Below are positions 1 through 11,324 of a DNA stretch of 64,000 bases, piece after piece; the first letter of the stretch is position 1; each line of letters starts with the position of its first letter. This stretch comes from Hypericum androsaemum (Eukaryota > Streptophyta > Magnoliopsida > Malpighiales > Hypericaceae): the NCBI GenBank assembly GCA_963995505.1, contig OZ023186.1:6448001-6512000 (forward strand), given 5' to 3'. The notes under the pieces were generated by a model. It was not told the DNA's origin. It worked only from the letters and a program-made list of their open reading frames with translations, and searched no databases. Both the position numbers and the translations under genes were made by a program.

Positions 1-1462
1 AACTCTAAAGGCATAGTACTTCTTTCCACCGAATGGAAAGGTGCTTTGGTCATTTTAGCCTCCACACATACTTCACATTTATCGGATGGGTTGAACTCTA
101 AATTCGGTAATAAATTTAAACTTACTAACTTTCTTAGCGAGTTTAAATTTACGTGTCCTAATCTACCATGCCATAAATTAGAACACTCGGCCAAGTAAGA
201 AGAAGCGTTAACTTTATTTTTACCGTTAAAGGTGCGATGTACAGTTATTATATTCATCTTAAACAGCCCCCTTTCTAGATAACCCTTTCCAATGAATTGA
301 CCCGCTTTGGTCAATACAAACTTATCAGCCTCAAATACAAGCTTAAGACCGGCTTTGCTTAACAGTGAGCCAAAAACTAAGTTCTTGCGGATGTCTGGGA
401 CATGCAGTACATCCTTGAGGGTCAGCTCCATTCCTGAGGTCAGCTTCAGGACCACCTTACCCAGACCGACGATCTTGGATGTTGCAGAGTTTCCCATGAA
501 CAGCTTTCGACCGGTGATCGGAATATAGTTTGAGAACATCTCCTTGTCCGAACCACTCTCTCAGATTATCCACCAGGTTGGCTTCAAACACTACGGCTGA
601 CAGATCCATCTGGGACAAGTCTTCAGCCAGGTTAGCCTTTCCTTAGTCGTCCTTCTTCGGCTGGCGACAGTCCTTAGCCATGTGTCTGGGTTTCCCGCAG
701 TTGTAGCAGTCGCCCTTGATCTTCTTTTTCTTCTTGGGCTCTTGCTTCTCCTGCTTATCCCCGGACTTCTTCCTCTTCTTGCTACCTTTTCCCTCGGCGA
801 GGTGCACGGTGGTCTCAGAGTTGGCCTTGCCTTGCTTGACTTCGGACTTTCGGTTGTCTTCCTCGATCCTAAGTCTCACGATCAGGTCTTCTAGGCTCAT
901 GTCCCTTCCTCTTGTGCTTGAGGTAGCTCTTGAAGTCCTTCCAGAACGAGGGGAGCTTCTCGATCATCGCAGCTACTTAGAAGGACTCGCTGAGTTGCAT
1001 CCCTTCGACTTGGATCTCGTGAAGGATCAGCTGCAACTCCTGCACTTGGTCGATGACCTTCTTGGAGTCTACCATCTTGAAGTCGAGGAATCGTCCGACG
1101 ATGAATTTCTTCATCCTGGCATCCTCTGTTTTGTACTTCTTCTCGAGTGAACCCCACAGCTCTTTAGCAGTTTTGGCTTCCGCGTAGACATTGTAGAGCG
1201 TATCGTCTAGTCCATTCAGGACGTAGTTTCTGCATAGGAAGTCGCTATGACTCTATGCATCGAGGGCGTTGATCTTCTGTTGATCTGCCTCATTTTCTGC
1301 CACCTTCGGAGCCTCTTCCTTCAAGAATCGGATCAGGTTGAGCGTCGTCAGGTAGAACAACATCTTCTGTTGCCACCTCTTGAACTCGGTACCGTTGAAC
1401 TTGGCCGGCCTTTCGGCGTGGACAGTTCCCAGGACCGCTGGTGCTGAGCTTGTTGATGCCAT
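1..1462 (-). pseudogene. broken copia gag-pol (gag, zinc knuckle, protease remnant, integrase start)
   Basis: Gag begins at the ATG 1462-1460 ([12 protein letters not shown]...). The sister copy's 59099 stop reads CAG here, but this copy has its own stops: TAG at 1253-1255, where the sister has TGG, and TAA at 977-979, where the sister has CAA. The zinc knuckle CYNCGKPRHMAKDC lies near 670-720. About 32 nt net are missing near 552 relative to the sister, which removes the aspartic-protease DTGA motif and shifts the frame. The integrase zinc-finger part CEVCVEAK is at the left window edge. No functional product is expected. Confidence 0.85.
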
Positions 1463-1499
1463 CTTCAAGTACACAACCTCGTCTTACGATTGTTGTTTC

Positions 1500-2314
1500 G
1501 GAGGGTTGGTGTACTTGATTAGGATCTTCGGCAGTCGAGGTAAGTGTTGGACACTTTCTTCGTAAGACGAGATTGCCCCGTATATTTCAGTGCGGTACGG
1601 GCTACGACAATCGTCCCCAAGATACAATGACTGTTAGGGCATTTCCAAGACCGTTGCACACGTATCTCGAAACTTTCGGGCGAACCCTTATATACCCAGA
1701 CCTTTATTTTCTAAGTGAAGAACGGGGGAGAGAAGAAGACAACAATGCTCGGAGATGCAAATGCTGCTGGGATGAGGGATTATGGCAAGGAGGCAGGCCT
1801 ATTTATAGGCTGGAGGAGGCAGGGAGGCAGCCACCCCGAAGGGACGCGTCCGCTCGGCCAGCAGGCTGTCTGGCTGCACTCGTGGCCCTTCGGTGGCTTC
1901 TGGATCCTTCCAGGCGCGCCCAGGCTGCGCTGGCGCCCTTTCGCGATGGATCTCGCAGCCCTTCGGCCTTCTGGAAGTCTCCTGGACGTTTCAGCCCGTA
2001 GTGCCTCTTCGGTGGCCAACCTGAAGGCGCTTGCAGCTCCTCGTCACTCCGGTAGCTGCGCCACAAAGCGCCCATTGCGACCTGCGTCCAATGCGCCACG
2101 CGCACGTGCGCGTGCTCGTGCTCGGACTGTGCGAAGCACCGTCCTCGCAGCTAGCGGTGAGTCAGCCTTTTGGGTAGTCAATCAAGTTGAGAAGTAAGGA
2201 GAGGAATTCCTTATAAACAAGGAAATCATCCTTGCTCTATTCAATGTGGGATTGCAACCTTACATCTTTCCTTTGGACCTTTGGGCTTTTGGGCCTTCAT
2301 TCACAAACCCAACA
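1500..2314 (-). repeat. 5' LTR of the left copia copy
   Basis: The LTR starts (minus strand) with TGTTGGGTTTG at 2314 and carries a TATA box, CTATAAATAGG, at about 1798-1809, in the same place as in the right-hand copy. It also holds a short GAGCAC/GCGCAC-rich stretch near 2100-2130. The inner LTR end is not resolved because no second LTR of this copy is in the window and no standard Met-tRNA primer site was found after it; about 1500 is an estimate from where it aligns with the other copy. Confidence 0.7.
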
Positions 2315-2727
2315 ATTCCTCCTCGCGGAGGTGTTGGTGCTGGGAGGATCTCCCAGAGGGGAAGCCTCCATGGGAGCGGTACTTTTAGGTCAGGCGCGAG
2401 AGAGAGCTTGGGAGGATTCTCTCTCTCTAGAAATTTAGAGAGAGAGAGAAGCACATGTGTGAACAAGGAGAATTATATACAGAGGTTTGTTCTTCATTTC
2501 TAGAAGGGAAAAAAAAAACAAGTCGTTGGTCCAAAGTCTTTCTAATTAAATAAAAATTATCCGGACAAAGTAGATCAGATATTAGAAGTTATAAACTTAA
2601 AAAATCTAATTAAAGAAAAACCAAAAAGAGGCAAAAGTCCTCCCACTCTCTCTCTCTCTCGTTGATTACTAGATAGAGAGGACTGTCTGAGCCTCTCGAT
2701 TCGAGCTTTCCCGATCGTCCACCTTTC
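2315..2727 (+). promoter_or_regulatory. upstream/5'UTR region of the RING-H2 gene
   Basis: Flank of the copia LTR followed by the presumed promoter and leader of the RHF2A-type gene. It contains (GA)n/(CT)n runs near 2398-2450 and 2648-2665, the latter typical of plant 5'UTRs. No clear TATA box was recognised. The start of transcription is not determined. Confidence 0.4.
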
Positions 2728-5611
2728 ATGGAGGAGGTAACCCTAAACGAACTTTCTTCTCTCTTCAATTGCCCCCTCAGCTTCTGGTGGTTTATTTTTT
2801 GTTCTTCGTTGCACTTTTTTTCTGGGTTCTTCTAATAATTATGTGTGAACACTAAAGAAAGAGATTAAATTCGCTGTCTTTTAGTTGTGAAGGAGCTAAA
2901 GTTTGCATCTTTCGCGGTTGGCCTCCGTAAAGTTGATGTCTTTTGGGCGTGCGAGTTCGGTCGGTGACGTCATCATTGTTGAACTGCGCGACCGGCCCCA
3001 AGGATTTGTTACTGGGTCTTTTTTGGGGTTTCCCTTTTGTGGGTTTTAGGGATTGAGAATTGGGTAGGAGGATTTTTTGGTGGTGCAACAATGGATGATT
3101 AGTGAGTGGCTGTTCGAGTGTAGATACTTTTTAGGTGCACTGGATCGAGCGTAGAAGTTTCGGACATCCGTTTCGAATTCGGTTCGTGGTTCTCTGATGT
3201 TAGCTGTTATCGGTCCTTCTTATTGAGTGTGGTGTTTGAGAGAGCGAGGAAGACAAAGCGATTGTGTTTCAGTGTCTGAAGTGATTGTTAGTTTGGTCGA
3301 ATGTTCTTCTTTGCTCTGTGATTGATTGATTTGGTATTTGGTATTTGGTACGCTATAGGAGTTTGTCTCCCTCATTTCAACTCCTTACCGAGCCCATAAA
3401 TGTTGTGTTTTTTCGAACTGCTAAGATGCTAAGTTTGCAATTTACTCTTCCAGGAAATGGAGGATACGAAACCAGAGGCGCACTTGACATCAGCTGCGGC
3501 TTTTGTAGAAGGAGGTATCCAAGAGGCTTGTGATGATGCGTGTAGCATATGCCTTGAGGCCTTTTGTGACAGTGATCCTTCAACTGTATGTCATGCGTCA
3601 ACTTTTGACTAATGACTAGCTTGATATAGTCCGCTCTCTAAAGCTTTATATTTCCCTTGTTGCAGGTGACGAATTGCAAGCACGAGTACCATCTCCAGTG
3701 CATTCTTGAATGGTATTTATGATTTTTCATTTTGTATGTTCAAGTTGTTTCTTGCTAAGGCTAAGACTGAAGATGATTGGATTGTCTGATTGTAGTGGTT
3801 TGAGTGGAAATGATGGGTTGTGGTTATAATCCCGGAAGAAAAACAGTGATCAGCTGTGATTCTAACCAATAACTAGCGTAAAAAAAATGGTTTACTGGGT
3901 TTGGTCAGAAAGGGATGATCCATTGGAAATATAATTGGATATAGGTTATAGCCGGTGTAACCAGTAACCCACGTCCAATCCATATAGCCCAGTAGGTATA
4001 TGATTGGTTTTGTTATTTAGCTTCATCTATACCCAATGAAGCCAAGTCCTAGAAATTACCCCTTCATTGAAACTAGATGTCGATTGTTCTACCACACAAT
4101 TATAGTTTGTATGCAAAAAGAAGTTTATTTTACTGTGTTTGTGATGGTGCTTTTTTTTGTGATTGAGCTTGGTTAGACAATTGCCGCCCTTTGGCAAAAG
4201 AGGAATAGTTTGATATTTTGTCTTGCAGGTGTCAGAGAAGCTCGCAATGCCCCATGTGTTGGCAGCCTATCAGCCTGAAGGATCCTACAAGGTTGAGATT
4301 GTCTTTTGTTCTACACATACGTCTTCACTGTGGTTTTCAGTTTTTTATGCTTGAATTACAAGTTGTTTGCTTGTTTTGATAGTCAGGAATTGCTGGAAGC
4401 TGTGGAGCGCGAGAGGAGCTTTAGATTTAATCCATCCCGTAATGCCACCATATTTCATCATCCAACGCTAGGGGATTTCGAACTTCAGCATGTTTGTATT
4501 CTTCCTCTCATAGTTTACGACTTTTTAGGCCTTCAAGTCTGTTTAACAATGTTTTCTTAAAATCTTCGCTATGCTCAAGTTCAGGTTCTATGACTGTTGC
4601 AGTTGCCAGTTGGTGTAAATGATGCTGAACTTGAAGAGAGGATTATTCAGCACCTTGCAGCTGCTGCTGCCATGGGAAGACGCCACATGGCTAGGAGGGA
4701 GGGGCAGCGACACAGATCTTCAGCTCAAGGACGTCCACAGTTCTTAGTGTTTTCGAGTCATCCAAATTCACCTCCCGCCAGCTCCGTCTCTTCTCCAACC
4801 CGTAGTGGAGAAGGTCAACCAGCTTCCAATATTCCTGCAGACACACTATCTCTCCCAGTAACAACTGATGGGGTTGACTCTCCGCAGCCTACAACATCTT
4901 CCATTGTCCAAGCCAGTCAGATGTCTGCAGTACCTCCTGGACCTGATGTTCAACAAGGACATTCCTCAAATACCAGGTACAATGATTTCATATTTGATCT
5001 TCGTCCTTTCCTCATAGCACTGGTTTGATCACAGTATCGCATAATTACTCTGTTGATTAATGCTTGCTTCTTTCTCACTCAAAAATTTCTATTTGTGCAT
5101 TTTTCAGGAGATCTCGTAATCAATATTCTCCCAATAGTGAAGACCGAGCAGGGCCATCAGAACTTCAGACATTTTCCGAGTCTATTCGATCCAAGTTCAA
5201 TGCAGTCTCAATGAGGTATTCAGCTTGTTTTTCATGTTCCTACTTCTTTCCTCCCGTGACTGACAAAAACTCATTCTGCTCTTGTATAGATACAAAGAGT
5301 CAATTTCTAAGAGTACACGGGGATGGAAGGAGAGATTTTTCTCTCGAAGTACTACAGAGGGTGATATTGGAAGTGAAGTTAGAAGAGAGGTGAATGCTGG
5401 AATTGCTACAGTATCGCACATGATGGAGCGTCTTGAGACTAAAGATAATGGAAGGAATGATGCGGCTTCTTCTGTCTCTAACAGTGTGGATAGTGATTTA
5501 GCCACGGAACCGAACAATCAGCAAGTGGTGGAAGCAGGGGTTGGTAGTCATTCGAATAATATCCCTGCCATCGTGGAAGCTCCCAATGCTACAAGCTCCA
5601 GTTCAAATTAG
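2728..5611 (+). CDS. RHF2A: RING-H2 E3 ubiquitin ligase, RHF2A-like
   Basis: Exons by GT-AG junctions that keep frame: 2728-2736, 3454-3585, 3666-3712, 4229-4291, 4383-4491, 4603-4976, 5108-5215, 5290-5611; 387 aa. The RING-H2 finger is near residues 30-75: C-x2-C-x14-C-x1-H-x2-H-x2-C-x10-C-x2-C, including HEYHLQCILEWCQRSSQCPMC. A conserved block NPSRNATIFHHPTLGDFELQ follows, then a low-complexity Ser/Pro-rich tail. Order and length match Arabidopsis RHF2A (about 375 aa), which with RHF1A targets the CDK inhibitor ICK4/KRP6 during gametogenesis (established for Arabidopsis; inferred here). A start at 2728 gives a 9-nt coding first exon (MEE) joined in frame to GAA-ATG; the ATG at 3457 is the alternative. 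A leader intron of 717 nt (2737-3453) is implied either way. Confidence 0.88.
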
Positions 5612-5642
5612 GTATAATTAAGCGATTGCATCTACTATAAAG

Positions 5643-6044
5643 GTGAGCATCAACCCTCTCCCTCTTTGCTATTTGCATGAACAAATCTGAACCCCTACTT
5701 GGGAACTACAGACCTATCAGCTTAATAAGCAACCTCTACAAGGTGGTTACCGAATTCGTGGCTAATCGTCTAAAAGTGATGATCAATGAAGTGGTAGGAT
5801 TGGAACAAAGTTGATAGTTAATTTAAGCTAAATTTACGGTCTTTCGATGCAAGGGGAGGTAGAGGAACTAAAGCAATAGTTTCTCCAACTCTCGCACCGT
5901 GTCTAATGCGTCGCTTGAGAATGGTTAATTCTGGGAATAGGAAGTACTACAAATATGCAAGTTTCTTGACTTTAGTCTTCTCTAGTGGGAGAATAAACAG
6001 CTTGTGGGGGTCTGAGTTCTAACTTAACCGGAATTTCTTTGCAG
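5643..6044 (+). other. probable 3'UTR intron of the RING-H2 gene
   Basis: After the stop codon (5609-5611) the sequence AAAG/gtgagc at 5642/5643 is a strong donor, and tttctttgcag ending at 6044 is a strong acceptor. Stop to junction is 31 nt, below the roughly 50-55 nt usually needed to trigger nonsense-mediated decay. The intron holds the LINE fragment at 5701-5814. No transcript data were available, so the splice is inferred. Confidence 0.5.
5701..5814 (+). mobile_element. fragment of a LINE (non-LTR) reverse transcriptase
   Basis: Reading from 5701 gives GNYRPISLISNLYKVVTEF and then VANRLKVMINEVVG up to a TGA at 5812-5814. This is the RPISL...YK...ANRLK signature of plant LINE reverse transcriptases (N-terminal finger/palm region). 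Only about 37 codons remain and no other RT blocks were found beside it, so it is a relic. Confidence 0.75.
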
Positions 6045-6712
6045 GCACGAGTCGAGGTGGTCGGTCGCGCCAACGTCGGGACTGCTCGTGTAGAAATCCG
6101 GCTTCGTTGGTACACAAATAAGCTAGTGAGCTCTTTTATCTGTATGTGGGTATGGATAGATTATTGTAAATTATTGTACAAACTAGTGTTTCATATTACT
6201 CGTATGTTTGTAGACAAATTACAAGCTTGGATAATCTTTTTTAAGGACTTCAGGAAGCTCTCGGTCTTTGTTAATGATATTTTTTTCCTCTCCATCTTTT
6301 ATCCCATTAATTTTCTGTAGCTTGAGCCCCAGAAATTCAGCAACTCCATGGAATATGATGTAGAAGCAGTCCTCATGTTGGCTCACTTCTTTTTGTTGGT
6401 GTTGGAAGGCCTAGGGATGTGGAAAAGAGCTAGAACTGTTACTACGGCCGGCGCAATGTTACGTGGAAAGAGGCATAATAGGTCGAACTGAACGAGAGCA
6501 TTTGTCCTATAATAAAATATGTTCGTGCTACTTGTCGCTTCTCGTTCTCCATTTGTTCTTCGATGTCTTTGATAATCCAAGCTCGGAGAAAGAATAGATA
6601 AGATGGTTTAACTATGGCAAATGTAGTTAGCAATCCATAAAAAATTCAGACTACAAGAACTACTTAGTCAACTAATCCGAATCTGAATCGAATATGATTT
6701 ACAAATGGTGAC
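6045..6712 (+). other. presumed 3'UTR of the RING-H2 gene and spacer
   Basis: After the inferred acceptor at 6044 the sequence continues as AT-rich DNA with no supportable ORF. It probably holds the end of the RHF2A transcript and an ordinary spacer up to the inverted-repeat element. Confidence 0.3.
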
Positions 6713-8091
6713 AAATTTTTTTGGGAAAAGTCTACTTTAGTACTCTGTGGTATCGCAAAAAATCAAGTCAGTGCCTTGTAGTTTAAAATGTATCAATTGA
6801 GTCAAACTTATTCTAATTAAAATCAATTAGAGGCCCGGGCAGCTGCCCGAACCCTGCCCATCTTGCCCGGGCAGCTGCCCGAACCCATCTTGCCCGGACC
6901 CTACCCCGCCACATGGAGCAGCCACATCAGATTTCTCTGATGACGTGGCAACATCATCCTCCCTCATTTTCGCCAAGTCCAATTTCCTCGCTTCCTCTCT
7001 CAAATTTCCAAAAAAAAAGAAGTCCCAACAATAGAACCGCCCCTCCCCATGACCATTCAATCGCCTGTCTCTTCTTCTCAAGCGGCCCACCATTTCCCTC
7101 TTTTCTTCGCGTCGTCGCAGCTCCCCATGACCCGATCGGCACTCGCCGTGATGAATCCAAGCAGCTTCTTCCGTTTCCCGGGACTGCACGCTATTGGCCA
7201 TGACCCGCTCGGAGCTTGCCCTTGACCACCGCCTCTCCTCGTGACCCGCTTGCTGCTCTCCGTGACATAGCCGTCGTCGACCGTCGTGTTGTTGCCTCTG
7301 ATGGGTTTTAGTTGATCAGTTTTCCCCTTTTTGTACTAAATATTCAGATTTGGTTTTAGTTGATGGGTTTTTCCCCTGTTGTTGTTGTGAGACGTTATGA
7401 GAAGACTACCGCCACCGTTCGTTCGACCTCTGCCTCTGCTTTGCTTCGCCACTTCACCCTTTCCCTCTGACGAGAGCGACGAGGTGTCGTCGAGCCATTT
7501 TCGGACTCGGTCCGCGGCTCAACGACACTGTTGTCCACGCACCGATTCCCGGAGTCCGAGGACCATCAACGTGCTCGCCTCATTTTGGGTGATGTCGTGG
7601 TACCAGCGGTGACGACCGGTGTGCCTCCGACAGAGAGATCGAAGCTTCGCCATTTTCGAAACCGAAGACGAGAACGATTAGGGTTTTAATTATTGAAGTT
7701 AAACTTTGGGAATAATTTTATTCATTAATTTTACTCGTGAGCTCGTTAATTTTATTCTTTGTTGTTTTTAATTTTTTGGTTTTATTTTTTACGGTGAGAA
7801 GAAGAAGAAGAAGAAGAAGAAGAAGAAGAGGAGGAGGAGGAGAGAGAGAGAGAAGGGAGAAAGAGAAGAGATAGCCACGTGGCGCCACGTTATCAAATTT
7901 TGGTGATGTGGCTAGCCAAGGTGGTCGGGCAGGGCTCGGACAGATTGGGAAGGGTTCGGGCAGCTGCCCGGGCCTTTAATTGATTTTAATTGCATTAAGT
8001 TTGACTCAATTGATACGTTTTAAACTACAGATACTGACTTGATTTTTTACGATACCACAGGGTACTAAAGTAGACTTTTCTCAAAAAATTT
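6713..8091. mobile_element. non-autonomous TIR element with about 200-bp terminal inverted repeats (MULE-like)
   Basis: The left arm (6713 to about 6950) is an inverted copy of the right arm (about 7870-8091). The outer ends read AAATTTTTTTGGGAAAAGTC and, inverted, AAATTTTTTGAGAAAAGTC. Matches continue through GTCTACTTTAGTAC, ATCAATTGAGTCAAACTTA and the palindrome CGGGCAGCTGCCCG. Long TIRs without a transposase ORF suggest a non-autonomous Mutator-like element, but no clean 9-bp target duplication was found, so the superfamily is inferred. The GC-rich interior has ORFs that I do not recognise; a captured gene fragment there is possible but not shown. Confidence 0.75.
7796..7860. repeat. GAA/GAG/GA microsatellite
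   Basis: About ten GAA units run into GAG and then GA repeats. It lies inside the inverted-repeat element, just before its right arm. Confidence 0.9.
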
Positions 8092-8537
8092 CAACAAATA
8101 TCGTGTACACTGAGTAAGCATTTGGGATTGGAATTTGGGAGTCGGAATTGAGATCAGGAGGGGAAATTGGAAAAAATAAGGATCGAAATTGGTAAAAGAA
8201 AAAAAGTGTGGGATTATCATGAATTATATAGGTGATACTCTGTATGTTTGTTTAATTTGGGACTTTTTGTTGTATGTTACAAAAAGTGAATAATCCAAAA
8301 CTTCCATGAATAAGAAAGATTAATTTGGCAAAATCGCTCAGCTCGATTCTCAAAACTAAATCTTAATACTGATAATTTTAATTAAAACAATATAGAAATA
8401 TTTCCAAAAAAGTCTCTCCGAATATGAATAAATCTCTCTCTCCTCTAACCCATCGACGTCGTTTCAGTCTTGACTTCCACGTAAACACGCTTCATATTTC
8501 CTATTTAGTCTTTCCCGCCTCGTTAGGGCTCGTCAAC

Positions 8538-8545
8538 TATAAATA
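8538..8545 (+). promoter_or_regulatory. TATA box of the MAC5-type gene
   Basis: TATAAATA lies about 100 nt before the ATG at 8644, the expected distance for a short plant 5'UTR. The region 8092-8537 upstream is otherwise ordinary AT-rich promoter sequence. Confidence 0.6.
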
Positions 8546-8643
8546 CAGAGTACCTCCGACGGTTTTTCTCATAATACCCTAACCGTCTTCTCTTTCGATC
8601 TCACAGCCCTAGCTAGGGCCAGAAGAATCGCAGCGCCAGGCTA

Positions 8644-10454
8644 ATGAGAGATCTCGAATCCGACGGCCGGGAACGCTCCGGCTTCCCTAACCTTTGCGAA
8701 TCATGCCTCGGCGACAATCCTTACGGCCGTATGGTACGGGGACCTTACCTCCTTGCCTCTCTTCGTTTTCGGTTTGGCCAAAATTCGTATTAGCACGCGC
8801 TAGTTTCGTGCCTTTTCGGTTTAGTATCGTGTGGTTTCAGTTTGTCTTTATAGGTCTTATTTAGAAACTGATTACTACTTAGATCAACTCTCGTTAGTAA
8901 TCGCGTTAGGATTTCGCTCACCGAATTTCGACATCTTATGATTCTTAAAACTGTTCCGCGCCTTTTTGTTTTAGCACTCTGTGGTTTCAATTTGTCGCTC
9001 TTGTTAGACTAACCACTAAGTGCTTTGAATTTGTTTCTAGACGATGGAGAAGTATGGAAAGGAATGCAAGATATGCACGCGACCATTTACCGTGTTCAGG
9101 TGGAGGCCGGGGCGGGATTCGAGGTGGAAGAAGACTCAGATTTGCCAGACTTGCAGTAAGTTGAAGAATGTGTGTCAAGTGTGTATTTTCGACTCGAGGT
9201 ACGGGTTGCCCGTGCAGGTTCGAGATACCGCTCTGCACATTGATTCTAACAATGCCATCCCCGATAGCGATGTCAACAGGGAGTATTTTGCAGAGGAGCA
9301 TGACCGCAGGGTACTTTTCTGTTCCTTCCCTTGCTTTAGAAAGGTCTGCATAATTTGCTGATGTGAATGTATTTTGGTGTCTTCTTTATCCTTGCAGGCT
9401 AGAGCAGGTATAGACTATGGATCTTCTTACGGGATGGTTCGGCCTAACGACGCCATTTTGAGGCTCCAGAGAACAGCACCGTACTATAAAAGAAACCGAG
9501 CACATGTTTGCAGCTTCTACGTTCGTGGTGAATGCAGAAGAGGCGTTGAGTGCCCTTATCGGCATGAGATGCCCGAAACAGGGGAGTTGTCACATCAAAA
9601 TATCAGGGATCGTTACTACGGGTATGTAAAGTTGGTCTTTGTTAAAGGACCTAAGAAATGCATCGTATTTGTCATGTTTATCTATGTATCAATGTTGCTG
9701 CAACAGATGCTTATAGATTTCCATTTGTCTTTTGAAATTTTGCAGAGTAAATGATCCCGTCGCGCTGAAGCTGCTTAACAAGGCAGGGCAAATGCCATCG
9801 TTGGAACCCCCCGAGGATGAGACAATTAGAACTCTGTTTGTGGGTGGGGTGGATGCCACTAAGATTACCGAGCAGGATCTCAGGGATCAGTTTAATGCCC
9901 ATGGCGAAATCGAGTCCGTGAAACTTGTGCACAATCGTCGGATAGCTTTTGTAACATATGCAACCAGAGAAGGCGCGGAGAAAGCTGCAGAAGAGCTGTC
10001 TAACAAACTTGTTGTCAAGGGTTTCAGGTTAAAGCTCGGGTGGGGTAAACCCCAGGCAGCGAAGCCCGAGTCTGATGGATCGGAAGAAACTAGGGAGGCA
10101 GCTGTAGCTCACAGCGGGCTATTGCCTCGTGCTGTTATATCCCTGCAGCAAAACCAGTTGCTTCCACCTGGTACTCAGGACCCGTACCAACCAATGCAGC
10201 AGTTCAACATTCCTCCGTCTCGTCGGCCAGAGGGAGCATATCATTCATCAATGGATCCACAGAGAATGGGTGCATTGATTCCGTCCCATGATGGAGGAGC
10301 TTCGGGATCCGATGAGAGCAAGTCCGGTTTTGACAAGCAGCAGCGGATGCAGCAGCATTATCCATACCATGGGATGCCACCTCCTGGGCAATATCATCAC
10401 CTACCGCAACTGCCAACAGCTCAACCCGCGAGCGCTACTTCATCTAGGCCCTAG
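8644..10454 (+). CDS. MAC5A: CCCH zinc-finger and RRM splicing factor, MAC5/RBM22 (Slt11/Ecm2) family
   Basis: Four exons: 8644-8733, 9041-9310, 9398-9621, 9746-10454; 430 aa with all junctions in frame. The N-terminus (about 15-85) is the Slt11-type cysteine-rich zinc domain ([29 protein letters not shown]). The CCCH finger uses C158, C166, C172, H176. The RRM (about 223-297) has RNP2 LFVGGV and RNP1-like RIAFVTYA. The tail is rich in Q, P and H. The family (human RBM22, yeast Ecm2, Arabidopsis MAC5A-C) contacts U6 snRNA and the intron in the active spliceosome within the NineTeen/MOS4-associated complex, in the nucleus. Which of MAC5A, B or C is closest cannot be told here; the symbol is provisional. 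The first intron holds two similar 45-bp stretches (near 8800 and 8960). Confidence 0.9.
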
Positions 10455-11324
10455 TTTCAGGGACATTTGCATCATCATCATCATCGCCAACGTGGACAAC
10501 GCAATAATAGAGCTTCATGAAGCTTGGTCTTTGTTAAAGCTCTTTTTAGTTTTTTCTTCATCCTTTGTCCCTAGGCTTCAGTCTAGAAGCCTTCCTGCCA
10601 CTGAAGGTTACAGAAATCATGTTCTCTCTAAATATTTTTCACCTTCATTGGCAATCAACCCTTCTCTATTCAAATCATGAGCTCATCATTCGGATCCTCG
10701 TTGCTATTTCTACGAGTACAACGCTTACCGATGTGTAGTATGTATGAAAATGCGCCTTTGTACGACCGATATGCTAGTACCGAGCTGCTGCTGGTTTTCA
10801 AGCAAGTGGATCAGTATGAACAAAAAAACTGTGTCCAACAATTATGATTTGGAAAAAGTTAGGTAAACCATTGGGCTTGTATCTTGAAATGAGCTTTGGA
10901 GCTTCAAGTGTTATACAAGTATATAGCTTCTGCATTCCAACCGCACATTCAATATTTTTCTGCAGATACATTCAACAGGACACAACTGTGTTGGCTCAGA
11001 TTAGCTAACACATCACATCAGACAAGGACTTGCAAGCCCGAATATTCACTATCATGTATGATCGAGAATGTTGTTCTCCGTAACAAAATGACACAGCCAA
11101 AACTTTTCCCGAAGCATTTCGAAAATGCATATTTGGCGTGCCATGAATGATATGACCAACGAAAAGAGCTGTTGAGCGTAAGGTCGATGACGGGGCTGGA
11201 GAGAAGACGGATAGAAAAATATAACACCTTTACAACTGTACAAAATTGCCTGGTAACGACTTACATCATGTAAGAATTGACCATGGAGCTTCCACAATGG
11301 TCATGTTCAAGTCTTCAAGCACTT
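10455..11324. other. 3'UTRs between convergent MAC5 and TOUSLED genes
   Basis: No supportable coding sequence. The MAC5-type 3'UTR runs from the left and the TOUSLED 3'UTR from the right. The first part still contains CAT-rich codon-like repeats after the stop. Confidence 0.6.

Larger units (their letters stand above)
1..2314 (-). mobile_element. Ty1/copia retrotransposon, 5' part (LTR, gag, start of pol), degenerate, cut by window edge
   Basis: On the minus strand the element reads from its 5' LTR (start TGTTGGG, reverse complement at 2308-2314) through gag and the CCHC zinc knuckle into the integrase zinc-binding region, where the window begins. It is closely related to the plus-strand copy at 58102-64000: the same gag start, zinc knuckle and CEVCVEAK segment can be read in both. 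It is dead. Gag has stop codons at 1253-1255 and 977-979 and an apparent frame change between the gag start and the zinc-knuckle ORF (643-900). The protease motif is deleted near 552. The rest of pol and the 3' LTR lie outside the window. The family assignment to copia rests on domain order in the sister copy (integrase before reverse transcriptase). Confidence 0.9.

Noticed and set aside
716..1150. 144-codon plus-strand ORF
   Set aside because: It is the antisense shadow of the copia gag region on the minus strand; it has no domain and ends in LTR-element sequence.
1715..2197. 160-codon plus-strand ORF rich in Ala and Arg
   Set aside because: It lies inside the copia LTR, antisense to it. 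The composition comes from the GC-rich LTR and its GCAC repeats.
6827..7203. ORFs in the inverted-repeat element on both strands
   Set aside because: Overlapping ORFs on both strands in GC-rich sequence, no domain, and part lies in the terminal repeat.
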